64,000 nt of DNA, from contig NZ_CP022548.1 of NCBI RefSeq assembly GCF_002776575.1, forward strand, positions 3,115,001-3,179,000, read 5' to 3'. The notes beneath the pieces were generated by a model, which worked only from the letters and a program-made list of their open reading frames with translations, ran no database searches and was not told where the DNA came from. Position 1 is the first letter of the stretch, and every line of letters begins with the position of its first letter. This document shows positions 55,478 through 63,968 of this stretch, in pieces. The stretch comes from Sphingorhabdus sp. YGSMI21. Lineage in GTDB: Bacteria > Pseudomonadota > Alphaproteobacteria > Sphingomonadales > Sphingomonadaceae. The position numbers and the translations under genes were made by a program.

Positions 55478-58105
55478 TCAATAGGCGAAAGAAATGCGGG
55501 CGCCCACGGTCAGCGGACGATTTACCGTTATCCGCGCGCGATCATAAACGAAACTTCCGCTTATCTCGGCCCTTTCGTCGGTCAGATTCTCGCCAAAGAT
55601 TTCAAACGACCAGCTGTTGTCCGTCACACCCGCTGCAAGTCCGAAGGTCGTCCAACTGTCCAGCGTGATCCGGTTGATCTCGATGATGTCGGTAGCGGAC
55701 GAGGCGGAATAGGTGATCTGCGGCTGGACATGCGCCGTCCAGTCACCAAAAGCCTCCCATTCGTAACGGGCCCGTATATTGCCCTGGAAACTCGGCGCAT
55801 AAGCGAGGCTGCGTCCCTCGACGACATCATTGGTCGGAGTCAGTACGTCGGTGATCTCCGTATCCAGGATCGAGAATGCCGCGCTGATGGTCAAGCCATC
55901 GGCAGCATAAGGCGCGATCGTGATATCTGCCTCGATACCGCGGATCTCCGCATTCGCCGCATTGTCCGAGAAGAACAAATTGGTTATGCTGGTGTCAAAA
56001 ATAGTGGTCTGCAAATTCTGCACATCGACAAAGAAAGCGCTACCGTTGAATCGCAGCTGATTATCGAAGAGCGAGGTTTTCCAGCCGATTTCATAATTGG
56101 TCACATCATCGGTTTCGAGCGCGAACGGTACGGTAAAGCCACCCGGGCTTTGCGCGCCGCCCGGACGATTCAGCAGACCTGGCCGGAAGCCTTCGGAATA
56201 GGTCGCATAGAAAAGCAAATCCTCGGTCGGAGTCCAGGTCAGATTGGCCTTGAAGATGAAGCCGTCCGTTGCCGCCTTGTCCGGCGCGCTCAGCGAGTTG
56301 AACACCTGCTGTGCCTGCGCTTCGCTCAACCCGGCAGCCTGAATATCGGCAACCGTCTGGCCCTGAGTAAAGGTCTGGCGCAACGCGTCATCGCAACTGC
56401 CGATAAAGGTAAAGCTGCCGTCTCCGTCATAAAGGTCGCTGATATTGGTGCCGAACGCATTTTCGTCAACGCCGCTGGAATTGCAGAAAGACGAATTGGC
56501 GCTGCCTTCGAGATCGACTTCCACGTCATAATAGCGCGCGCCGAGAGTGATCGCGAACTGGTCCGAAATATCATATGTCGCTTCGCCGAACAGTCCGAAT
56601 TGCTTGTCGGTGCGGCGCACATCGTTGCGGAATATGACACCTGCCGGATAGGCTCCTGTATCCGTATTGAACGCGTTGGGCTGGGAAAAATTGGCTGGAA
56701 AGGAACCGCCGAACAAATCTATCGCGGTGCTGCCAGGATAGGTAAAGTCATTGCGCTCGGACAATTCCAGATCGCTGTAAAAGCCACCAGCGGTCAGGCG
56801 TAGCGGGTTATCGGCGGGAGTGTTGAAGCGCAGTTCATGCGTCATCACTTCCGTCTCTGTCCGTGAGTTGACCAGGAGATTCGGTGCCTGGCAAGTCCCG
56901 GTGGGTGCCCCGCCCGGATAAGAAACCGAACCATCGCAGATATAATAAGGCAGATACTGGCCAACGAACAGATAGTCGGAATAATCGACCCGCTGTGACG
57001 TTTCGCGCTTGGTATAGGCACCGGTGTAAACCAGTTCCAGCGCACCAATGCGGCCTTCCAGGGTCCAGCTCGTATTGCTGAAATCATCCTGGATTTCATC
57101 CTGTTCGAAACGTTCTATCTGCAAGTCGTCGAGCGTCGGATCTTCGAAGAACACGCCGTCGGAGTCCAGTCCCTGACGGGCATGGGCAACTGTCAGGCTC
57201 CAGTCATTCGAAAATTCATATTTGCCGCCAACGCGAAAGCCTAGATATTGCGTGTCGTTGAAATTCTTTTCGGCCAGGGCCGAATTGTCTGCCAATATAA
57301 AATTGACCCCGGACAAGTCAGCGCCCGACTGCAGACCGTCGCGGGAAGCGCTCACGGGAACGCCATTGTCGCGCACCGTGCCGGCAGAGCGGAAACGGGC
57401 ACTGTCGGCAGTGCTGCGCGTACCGGCAACATTGTCGATATAGCCGCCCTTGTTGTCATAATAGCCAACCGCACGGACGGCGAAGCTGTCGGTCACCGGG
57501 ATATTGACCATGGCTTCGATATTATAGCTCGGGTCGCCGCTTTTCGTGAAAGCGAGACCGGATTTTACCTTCGCCTGAAACTGTCCGAGAACAGGTTTGT
57601 TGGTGATCAGGCGCACTGTGCCCGCTTGTGAGCTGGCACCGAATAATGTGCCCTGGGGTCCCGACAATACTTCCACGCGCTCGAGATCGGCGGCATAGAC
57701 ATCGAGATTGCGCCCCGGCTGAGACACAGGCTGTTCGTCGAGGTAAAGCGCCACATTGGGCGCCAGTCCGGCGACTCCGGCTGTGGTCAGATTTGGCGTC
57801 GTCGATGCCAGACCACGAATATAGATCGTGCTTTGCCCCGGCCCGCCGCCTCCGGCTGTCACGCCGGGCAATTGCTGCAGATAATCGTCAAATACGGTAA
57901 CGCCCAGCTGATCGAGCGTTTCTTCGCCAAGCGCCTGCACAGCGATCGGAACATCCTGCAGATTGGCGCTGCGTTTTGTCGCGGTAACCACGATCTCGGT
58001 CACGCCTTTGTTCGTATCCCCTGATACTGATTCTTGAGCTTGTGCTGATGCACAGCCCAGCGCCGCGATAACCGCGAGCGATGCGCTCGTTTTTAAATAG
58101 TTCAA
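55478..58105 (-). CDS. TonB-dependent outer-membrane receptor, sphingomonad type
   Basis: An 875-residue receptor. The signal peptide (SASLAVIAALGCASAQAQ) leads to a TonB-box-like region (GVTEIVVTATKRSANLQDVPIAVQ), the plug (GPGQSTIYIRGLAST, VEVLSGPQGTLFGASSQAGTVRL) and a C-terminal barrel ending with ISFAY. The most likely start is TTG 58105, with GAGGG just upstream; the frame runs open to 58348, but the upstream part has no signal character. It is not obviously linked to the catabolic run and its ligand is unknown. The ATKRSANLQDVPIAV opening is the usual one for sphingomonad catabolic receptors. Confidence 0.9.
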   Translation of the reverse strand: MNYLKTSASLAVIAALGCASAQAQESVSGDTNKGVTEIVVTATKRSANLQDVPIAVQALGEETLDQLGVTVFDDYLQQLPGVTAGGGGPGQSTIYIRGLASTTPNLTTAGVAGLAPNVALYLDEQPVSQPGRNLDVYAADLERVEVLSGPQGTLFGASSQAGTVRLITNKPVLGQFQAKVKSGLAFTKSGDPSYNIEAMVNIPVTDSFAVRAVGYYDNKGGYIDNVAGTRSTADSARFRSAGTVRDNGVPVSASRDGLQSGADLSGVNFILADNSALAEKNFNDTQYLGFRVGGKYEFSNDWSLTVAHARQGLDSDGVFFEDPTLDDLQIERFEQDEIQDDFSNTSWTLEGRIGALELVYTGAYTKRETSQRVDYSDYLFVGQYLPYYICDGSVSYPGGAPTGTCQAPNLLVNSRTETEVMTHELRFNTPADNPLRLTAGGFYSDLELSERNDFTYPGSTAIDLFGGSFPANFSQPNAFNTDTGAYPAGVIFRNDVRRTDKQFGLFGEATYDISDQFAITLGARYYDVEVDLEGSANSSFCNSSGVDENAFGTNISDLYDGDGSFTFIGSCDDALRQTFTQGQTVADIQAAGLSEAQAQQVFNSLSAPDKAATDGFIFKANLTWTPTEDLLFYATYSEGFRPGLLNRPGGAQSPGGFTVPFALETDDVTNYEIGWKTSLFDNQLRFNGSAFFVDVQNLQTTIFDTSITNLFFSDNAANAEIRGIEADITIAPYAADGLTISAAFSILDTEITDVLTPTNDVVEGRSLAYAPSFQGNIRARYEWEAFGDWTAHVQPQITYSASSATDIIEINRITLDSWTTFGLAAGVTDNSWSFEIFGENLTDERAEISGSFVYDRARITVNRPLTVGARISFAY

Positions 58106-58494
58106 ATAACCCTCTTGTGGTTCAAGTTCAAATTTAAGGGAAAAACACGTCCGACCGGAAAACCTATCGAACCCACTGCAAAGCCGAAAAATTAAATGTC
58201 CCCTGCGACATCGGCTTTCAAATATGGCGGCGGTATAGCAGCTATTACGCTTTTGTGAACCGTCCTGTCCAAAAAGCGATTCTCCGCTGCTATTGAGACC
58301 AATAGCGGCCTGAACCTCGCAATATTTCAGGAGCGAATTGGCTGCCAAAAGCCCTGTTCTGCGGGCGTTTTCCGGACCGGAGCTTGTTCTCGGTCATTGC
58401 CTTGCACAGCGGCAAAGCCATGCGCATGCCAATATACCGACGTTGCCTCCCTCCATCGTTCGCGACCCGCGCGGGGAGCAGAGCCGGCCGCTGG
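58106..58494. promoter_or_regulatory. Gene-free region before the second TonB receptor
   Basis: A 389-base stretch between the MFS stop (58495) and the TonB receptor start. It should hold the receptor promoter. Three GTTCAA repeats lie at its receptor-proximal end (about 58100-58130), and a hairpin (58286-58309) lies in the middle. No gene is supported. Confidence 0.5.
58286..58309 (-). terminator. Hairpin downstream of the MFS gene, possible terminator
   Basis: Nine-pair stem between 58286-58294 and 58301-58309 (one G-T pair) with loop GAGACC. On the minus strand it is followed after 12 bases by a run of five T. It lies about 185 bases beyond the MFS stop, so the assignment is weak. Confidence 0.3.
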
Positions 58495-59733
58495 TCAGGC
58501 GTGATTCTCCCGATCGGCAAGCACTTCGGTTTCTGGCGTGCTGTTTCGCGCAAAGGGTATATTCTGGAAACTCGCCTTGTCTTCGGCGTCCACCTGCTCC
58601 CGCCGCCACACGCGCAACAGGGCGAACAGGACTATGGAAAGATGCGCTGCAAAAAGGGTTGAAAACAGCGCCATCGGCCCGAAAAAGGTCAAGGCGAGGC
58701 CAGCGATGAACGGTCCGACAATCGAACCGATACCGAAGACCATCAGCAGCCCGCCGCTGGTCTGGATGAACTGCCCCGGATCGGCATGGTCGTTGGCATG
58801 CGCCACGACGATAGGGTACATGGCAAAAATCGCCGCCCCCAGCAATGCGCTGATCAGGATATTTGCGATGCCGGTGTCAGGTCGGAGAAATATGAATGCG
58901 CCGTCGGCTGCCATTGCCACCAGAGCCAGAAATATCAGCACTTTTCGGCGGTCAGACCGGTCAGAGGCGCGGCCGACGGGGATCTGGGACAGCGCCCCGG
59001 CAAGAATCGGGACGCTGCAAAACAGGACGATGGCCGTTACGTCCAGACCGATATTATTCGCATAAACCGGCGCCAATGCGCCGAAGCTGCCGTTGGATAT
59101 CCCGATCATCAGGACGGCAAACACGGCGACGGGGGAATTGCGCCAGAGTTGGGGGATGTTGAGCTTGACCTCGAACAGCGGTGACGGCGCGCGGTTCGAA
59201 CTGATCGTGGTCGGGATCAACGCCAGACAATAGAAGATAGCCGCCAGCATGAAAAACCAGGCGGTGGATATATCGGCACCGATCAGGATCATCTGTCCGC
59301 CGGTCGTTCCAACCAGATTGATCATTGTATAGGTCCCGAAAACGCGGCCGCGGATAGAGGAATCGACTTCTTCGTTCAGCCAGCTTTCGACGATCATTGC
59401 GGCCCCGGCGAAACAGAAACCCGATACGGCTCGCAACGGGATCCAGCTCCAGGGACTGGGGAACATCGCCGATAATAATATGGCAATCGCAGCGGTCGCG
59501 GCGAGCGTCCCGAACACCCGGATATGCCCGACCCGGGATACCAGCAAAGGCGTGTAAAGGCAGCCGAGTACATAGCCGGCAGCCCACCCTGTCCCCAGCA
59601 ATCCGAGGGAAAAGGCGCTAAAGCCTTCCTCCGATCCGCGCAGTGGAAGGATCAGCCCGTTGATTCCGCCGGCGATCAGCAGGAACAGAGAGCCGAGCAA
59701 AAGAGCGCTGAGAGGGATTAGTCTGGTTGTCAT
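58495..59733 (-). CDS. MFS transporter (YcaD/UMF3-like)
   Basis: A 412-residue, 12-helix transporter. The N-terminus LIPLSALLLGSLFLLIAGGINGLILPLRG and the FGTYTMINLVGTTGG and LSQIPVGRASDRSDRRKVLIF segments resemble the YcaD-like branch of the major facilitator superfamily. The substrate is unknown. The C-terminal tail (about 380-412) is hydrophilic. It is a single gene in its strand context. A 7-bp inverted repeat lies 60-80 bases upstream of its start. Confidence 0.88.
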   Translation of the reverse strand: MTTRLIPLSALLLGSLFLLIAGGINGLILPLRGSEEGFSAFSLGLLGTGWAAGYVLGCLYTPLLVSRVGHIRVFGTLAATAAIAILLSAMFPSPWSWIPLRAVSGFCFAGAAMIVESWLNEEVDSSIRGRVFGTYTMINLVGTTGGQMILIGADISTAWFFMLAAIFYCLALIPTTISSNRAPSPLFEVKLNIPQLWRNSPVAVFAVLMIGISNGSFGALAPVYANNIGLDVTAIVLFCSVPILAGALSQIPVGRASDRSDRRKVLIFLALVAMAADGAFIFLRPDTGIANILISALLGAAIFAMYPIVVAHANDHADPGQFIQTSGGLLMVFGIGSIVGPFIAGLALTFFGPMALFSTLFAAHLSIVLFALLRVWRREQVDAEDKASFQNIPFARNSTPETEVLADRENHA

Positions 59734-59792
59734 AACCGCCTGATAACTGCTCGAATTCGGAGGCCCTGTCTAGCAAAGCGTCGGCGCAGGGC

Positions 59793-59813
59793 GCCTGATG
59801 CCCGCGATCAGGC
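59793..59813. promoter_or_regulatory. Inverted repeat upstream of the MFS gene
   Basis: Perfect 7-base arms GCCTGAT (59793-59799) and ATCAGGC (59807-59813) with a 7-base spacer lie 60-80 bases before the MFS ATG at 59733. The geometry fits a dimeric repressor site. Confidence 0.4.
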
Positions 59814-59926
59814 CCGGAAACAAACCCTCTCCGGATGTACTTTTGACGGTATACACGGATCATAACCGGTCCGAACCTCAGGACGACGGAGTCTCGTGAT
59901 CGCTTCCGGGAATTGGCGTCGGCGCG

Positions 59927-60247
59927 TTATTTCCGGCGTTTTTTCCGCTCGGCATAGCGCGCGTCACGGGCGGCTTTCTTTTCAGCTTCCGTCAGGCCGA
60001 GCGCCAGTTTGGGCTTGGCCTTTTCCTTGGCGGCTTTGCGCTCTGCTTTCGCCTGTTCAAAAGCTGCACGTTTCGCTTCGCTTGCAGCCGCGCGTTTTTG
60101 CTCCCGCGCGAGCTCGGCCGCCTTGCGTTCGGCGATAACTTCATCGCTGAGCGGCGGCTTGGCCTTCAGCTTCTTGAGCGCAGCCTGCTTGGCTTTTGCC
60201 GCCATTTGAGTGCGTTCCTGGAATGTAGGTGGTGAAAATGGCGGCAT
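59927..60247 (-). CDS. Lys/Ala-rich DUF6481-like small protein
   Basis: A 106-residue highly basic protein, almost entirely Lys, Ala, Arg and Glu in helical heptad-like order, with the N-terminal FQERTQMAAKAKQAALKKLKAKP and a C-terminal ARYAERKKRRK. The pattern matches DUF6481 proteins found in many sphingomonads, whose function is unknown. Nucleic-acid or ribosome association is possible but unproven. The ATG at 60247 is preferred because the FQER segment is conserved; an internal Met at 60205 is the alternative. Confidence 0.75.
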   Translation of the reverse strand: MPPFSPPTFQERTQMAAKAKQAALKKLKAKPPLSDEVIAERKAAELAREQKRAAASEAKRAAFEQAKAERKAAKEKAKPKLALGLTEAEKKAARDARYAERKKRRK

Positions 60248-60610
60248 TTGGGTTCATGTTTCCTTGATGGTGCGATGGAGGCGTAGGCGCCGGACTAATT
60301 CCGCACATTGATGCCGCCCGTACAGCCATTGGCCCCTTCGGGCAATGTTTAAGCACCCCTATGCTGTTATATCGCATCGCAGACAGCACAGGCAGGACCA
60401 TGAATCGGGCGGGTTCCGCCAATGTCATGCGATGCAGATTGATACGCTTCGCCAACAGCGATCGCAGGAAAAAAGGTTCGCAGCCAGAGGCTGCAACCAC
60501 ATAATAGCGAAGGAATTTGCCTGGGCGGAGGCTATATCGACTCTGCCTCTATGCCTGTCCGGCGCGCGCCCGCCAATATGGCGATGGCGCGCCCGGATCA
60601 GCCCGACCGG
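60248..60610. other. Gene-free stretch with hairpins
   Basis: 363 bases between the DUF6481-like gene and the small secreted protein gene, both minus-strand. It contains an 8-base inverted repeat (60374-60381 with 60428-60435) enclosing a GGCGG-GTT-CCGCC hairpin, and a long GC-rich hairpin at 60559-60596. No protein gene is convincing here. Confidence 0.4.
60559..60596 (-). terminator. Long GC-rich hairpin after the small secreted protein gene
   Basis: CCGG-C-GCGCGCC (60559-60570) pairs with GGCGCGCCCGG (60586-60596), an 11-bp stem with one bulged C, and the loop has further CGCC/GGCG pairing. It lies about 15 bases past the stop at 60611 on the minus strand. There is no U-tract, so it is only a candidate terminator. 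Confidence 0.45.
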
Positions 60611-60967
60611 TCAATCCTGTTTGACGGGCCGCGTGTTCGAACTCATGTAACCCGCATAGCTATCGGTAAATGCAAACAGCACACCGTCGGCTTCTTCCAT
60701 GGCAAAGCTTGCCGCTTCCTCATCCGAGCTACCGTAAGTAATCTCGTCTTTTTTGATGGCGGAGATCATCGCTTCACGTTCCGCCGTGCAGGCTGTCTTT
60801 GCAGCCTTCTTGAAAGCGCCTGTCCCGGTTTTCTCATCAAGCTGAGCTCCTGTGAACTCGACGAGGCAGTTGGAATAGGCAATACGCGCGGTTTCCGCGT
60901 CGGCGATTGTTGCGGCGGATACAGTGCTGAACAAGGCAATACTCAAAAATGCAATCATGACTATCAT
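60611..60967 (-). CDS. Small secreted protein of unknown function
   Basis: A 118-residue protein with a signal peptide (MIVMIAFLSIALFSTVSAA) and a mature part of about 98 residues with exactly two Cys (SNCLVEF and KTACTAE), which could form one disulfide. The rest is helical and acidic-rich (DEEAASFAMEEADG). No family was recognised. It lies upstream of the cobalamin riboswitch region but points away from it. Confidence 0.7.
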   Translation of the reverse strand: MIVMIAFLSIALFSTVSAATIADAETARIAYSNCLVEFTGAQLDEKTGTGAFKKAAKTACTAEREAMISAIKKDEITYGSSDEEAASFAMEEADGVLFAFTDSYAGYMSSNTRPVKQD

Positions 60968-61173
60968 TCCTAAATTGAGACCGCCTCTATAGCATAACTG
61001 GAATCCAGGAGCGAAGCAGAATCCAACGTGCTCCCGCTAAAAATTTATCGGCAGTCGCCGGCCCGAACGCTATTTGCCGATTTTTTCCAGCGCCACATAT
61101 CGACATGAATATTGCATGGCTCAGTTCATATTGGGGCTTGCAACGCGAAACATTTTCGGCGAATGGGGCGCCA
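60968..61173. promoter_or_regulatory. Region between the secreted-protein gene and the riboswitch
   Basis: A 206-base stretch between divergent units. It should hold promoters for the secreted protein gene and for the riboswitch-btuB transcript. No clean -10/-35 pair stood out on inspection, and short open frames here have no ribosome binding site. Confidence 0.4.
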
Positions 61174-61364
61174 GATATCGGGTTTCTCTTAATCGAGAAT
61201 TCAAAGGGAAATCGGTGAGAAGCTGGCTCCGGCCTGCTTCAAATCCGGTACTGCCCCCGCAACTGTAAGCGGCTAGTCGATATGCCAAATGCCACTGGAT
61301 CTCCGGATCTGGGAAGGCGGTGTATCGACAGCGATCCGCAAGTCAGGAGACCTGCCTGTTATCG
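61174..61364 (+). ncRNA. Cobalamin (AdoCbl-type) riboswitch
   Basis: Shows the conserved blocks of the cobalamin element in order: GGGAAATCGGTGAGAA, CTGCCCCCGCAACTGT, GCCACTGG, GGGAAGGC and the B12 box AGTCAGGAGACCTGCC at 61341-61356. The flanks GATA (from 61174) and TATC (to 61363) can close P1. It sits about 90 bases upstream of the BtuB-like receptor ATG, so adenosylcobalamin should repress the receptor and the membrane protein that follow. No U-rich terminator follows, so control is probably at ribosome binding. Confidence 0.93.
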
Positions 61365-61454
61365 TCGTTCTTCAGCCGGACGGGGTGTGTCGGGTGAACG
61401 GGGCTTTTCCCTGCGTAGCGGCAATATTGGTCGTTAACACAAGGAAATATAATA

Positions 61455-63392
61455 ATGCCGAAATTCACACAATTGACTGCCCGGCTTCTGGGTAGCGTCG
61501 CTCTGTTGTCCGCTCCAGCCGCCTTTGCCCAGGACAAACCGGACCGGGAAAGCAGCGATGAACTGATCGTCGTCACCGGAACCCGTTCGGGCGAGGCTAT
61601 TACACCGGATATTCAGGCAGGCTCGCTGACTGTGATTGACGGCAGCCAGATTGTTAACCGCCAGGTACGCGAGGTTTCCGAAGTGCTTCGCGACGTGCCC
61701 GGTGTCGCCGTCAGCGTTGTCGCCGGACAAACCCAGTTGCGACTGCGTGGTGCGGAAGGCAATCACACGCTTTTCCTGATCGACGGGATAGAGGTTTCCG
61801 ATCCCTTCTTTGGCGAATTCGATGTCGGAACGCTGATCGCTGACGATAGTGCACAGATCGAGATATTGAGAGGCCAGCAAAGCGCTCTTTACGGATCGGA
61901 CGCCATCGGTGGCGTGGTGCATTACCGCACCCTTAGCGGCGCAGCCGCTCCGGGCCTGTCGGCGCGGATCGAGGCGGGCTCTTTCAACAGCGTCAACAGC
62001 GCCGCCCGACTGGGCGGAAAGACGGGTGCTTTTGACTATGTCGTCACCGCAACGATGGTCAGCACCGACGGCCAGCCCAATGCGCGCGGCGGAACCCGTG
62101 ATCTGGGCAGCGATACAGCGGCAGTCGCCTTTGTCGGCAATCTGCAAGCGACCGACAATTTGAGCTTCGGCGTCGTCGCTCGCTATTCGGAAAATAGCGG
62201 TGATTTCAACGGCACCGAAGGCGATACGACGAGTCCGAATTTCGGACAGATCATCGACAGCCCGGGCCGGGGCTTTGAAAATCAGGGCCTCTATGGTTTG
62301 GTGAAAGCCGAGCTGGATCTGATGGACGGTCGCTGGTCGCATCGGGCTTCCGCGCAATTTGCCAACAGCGAAAGACGCGGATTTTCCGGTGGATCGCAAA
62401 GCTCCGGCAGCATCGGCAAGCGGCTCAAGGGCAGCTATGAAACGACTGCAAAATTTACCGGCGGCGCGCTGGAGCACCGGGTGACATTTGCCACCGACAT
62501 CGAACGCGAGACCTATCGGAACGACGACCCGTCCGGATTCGCCTTCACCGGAAAAAGAAGCAACGAGAATCTCGGACTGGTCGGGCTCTACGAACTGGAA
62601 GCCGACGGCCGGGCATCGTTCAGCGCAGCGATCCGCTATGACGATAATGACGGCTTTGCCAATGTGACCACCTATCGCGTGCAGGGTGCCTATCTGCTGC
62701 CCACCGGAACCCGGTTGCAGGCCGCCTATGGCACAGGCGTCAAGAATCCCGGATTCTTCGAACTGTTTGGCTATTTTGACGGCCAGTATATCGGCAATCC
62801 CGACCTCACTCCGGAAAAGTCGGAAGGATGGGAAGTCGGCGTTACGCAGAATTTCCTCCAGGGCCGGGGCAAGATTGGACTGACCTATTTCGAAAGCGAG
62901 CTGGAAGACGAAATCTACACGACCTATCTGCCACCGACCTTCGCCGCGACGCCGGCCAACCGGGACAGTCTTTCGAAGCGCAACGGCGTCGAGACCTGGC
63001 TCGAAATCGATCTGGATGACAGCTGGCGGATCAACGGCAGCTATACCTATATGCGGGCGCGTGAAAATGGCGTGCAGGAAGTGCGGCGACCGGAACATAT
63101 CGGAAGCATTGCCATCGACTGGCATTTGCCGGACGACAAGGCCGGGGTAACCTTGGTGGGTCGCTATAACGGCGCGCAGCAGGATGTGGCCTTCACCGAC
63201 CCCAGCTATGTGCCCGTCGATGTCCGCCTCGACGACTATCTGCTGATCAACCTGAACGGTCGCGTCAAAATTGCCGGCAATCTCGAGCTGTTCGGGCGCG
63301 TTGAAAACCTGTTCAATGAGCGTTATGAACAGGTGTTCAGTTTCGTTTCGCCCGGTAGATCTGCCTATGCCGGCATTCGCGGTCATTTTTGA
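61455..63392 (+). CDS. btuB: TonB-dependent vitamin B12 receptor (BtuB-like)
   Basis: A 645-residue outer-membrane transporter, close to BtuB in size. The signal peptide (TARLLGSVALLSAPAAFAQ) leads to a TonB-box-like DELIVVTGTRS, the plug motifs QLRLRGAEGNHTLFLIDGIEVSDP and IEILRGQQSALYGSDAIGGVV, and a barrel ending in AYAGIRGHF with the terminal Phe. The AAGGA ribosome binding site lies 10 bases before the ATG. The upstream cobalamin riboswitch supports corrinoid as ligand. The next gene starts 28 bases after the stop. Confidence 0.92.
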   Translation: MPKFTQLTARLLGSVALLSAPAAFAQDKPDRESSDELIVVTGTRSGEAITPDIQAGSLTVIDGSQIVNRQVREVSEVLRDVPGVAVSVVAGQTQLRLRGAEGNHTLFLIDGIEVSDPFFGEFDVGTLIADDSAQIEILRGQQSALYGSDAIGGVVHYRTLSGAAAPGLSARIEAGSFNSVNSAARLGGKTGAFDYVVTATMVSTDGQPNARGGTRDLGSDTAAVAFVGNLQATDNLSFGVVARYSENSGDFNGTEGDTTSPNFGQIIDSPGRGFENQGLYGLVKAELDLMDGRWSHRASAQFANSERRGFSGGSQSSGSIGKRLKGSYETTAKFTGGALEHRVTFATDIERETYRNDDPSGFAFTGKRSNENLGLVGLYELEADGRASFSAAIRYDDNDGFANVTTYRVQGAYLLPTGTRLQAAYGTGVKNPGFFELFGYFDGQYIGNPDLTPEKSEGWEVGVTQNFLQGRGKIGLTYFESELEDEIYTTYLPPTFAATPANRDSLSKRNGVETWLEIDLDDSWRINGSYTYMRARENGVQEVRRPEHIGSIAIDWHLPDDKAGVTLVGRYNGAQQDVAFTDPSYVPVDVRLDDYLLINLNGRVKIAGNLELFGRVENLFNERYEQVFSFVSPGRSAYAGIRGHF

Positions 63393-63419
63393 ATTCAGAA
63401 AATAAAGGGAAACATGCTT

Positions 63420-63968
63420 ATGACGACGCAATCATTGTCCGGAAGGGCGGAAAATATCTGGGCCGCAACCTTGGCCTCCGCTTCCGTTCTGGGAAGCTGG
63501 ATTTTTGCCTGCATGATGCCGTTCACCGCGATCGGCGTGTTGCTTGCCGCAACCTTGCCGGTACGCAAGGCGATGACCTGGATGGCCGGTGTCTGGATTT
63601 CGAACCAGCTGGTCGGTTTCCTGATCCTCGACTATCCGCGCACGCTCAACAGCTTCGCCCATGGCGGCAGCATGCTGGTGGCCAGCGTGGCCGGCCTTCT
63701 GGTCGCCCATCAGGTGTTGAAAATGCGCAAGGATGAAGGGCTCCTCAGCCTCGGCATGGCCTTTGTTGCAGCTTTTGTCGCCTATGAAGCCCTGCTCTAT
63801 GTTGCGGCTCTCTATCTGGGTGGCATTGCCAACTTCTCGGCTGATATCGTCTGGCTGATCGCCAAGAATGACATGATCTGGTTCGCTGGACTGCTGGCCG
63901 TGCGCACGGTTCTGACCCGCGCCCTGCCCCGCTTCTACGCACCACAGCTGGCTACGCGATCCGCATGA
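63420..63968 (+). CDS. Small polytopic membrane protein, BtuM-like candidate
   Basis: A 182-residue protein with five to six hydrophobic helices and a single Cys (residue 31, in IFACMMPFTAIGV) at the end of the first. It follows a BtuB-like receptor under a cobalamin riboswitch and overlaps a BtuF-like start, so a corrinoid transport role is likely. BtuM proteins are ~22-kDa six-helix membrane transporters with a cobalamin-binding Cys; the size, topology and context fit, but sequence identity was not tested. ATG 63420 is better placed for the AGGGA site than ATG 63414. Confidence 0.7.
   Translation: MTTQSLSGRAENIWAATLASASVLGSWIFACMMPFTAIGVLLAATLPVRKAMTWMAGVWISNQLVGFLILDYPRTLNSFAHGGSMLVASVAGLLVAHQVLKMRKDEGLLSLGMAFVAAFVAYEALLYVAALYLGGIANFSADIVWLIAKNDMIWFAGLLAVRTVLTRALPRFYAPQLATRSA

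Noticed and set aside
60374..60435. Inverted repeat with internal hairpin, possible small RNA
   Set aside because: No promoter or terminator was recognised around it; it is mentioned only as part of the gene-free stretch.
61074..61268. 64-codon open frame overlapping the riboswitch
   Set aside because: It runs into conserved riboswitch blocks and has no ribosome binding site or known similarity.
61434..63431. Minus-strand open frame of 665 codons across btuB
   Set aside because: The plus strand encodes a full TonB receptor with signal peptide and plug motifs; the reverse frame has no domain and no ribosome binding site.
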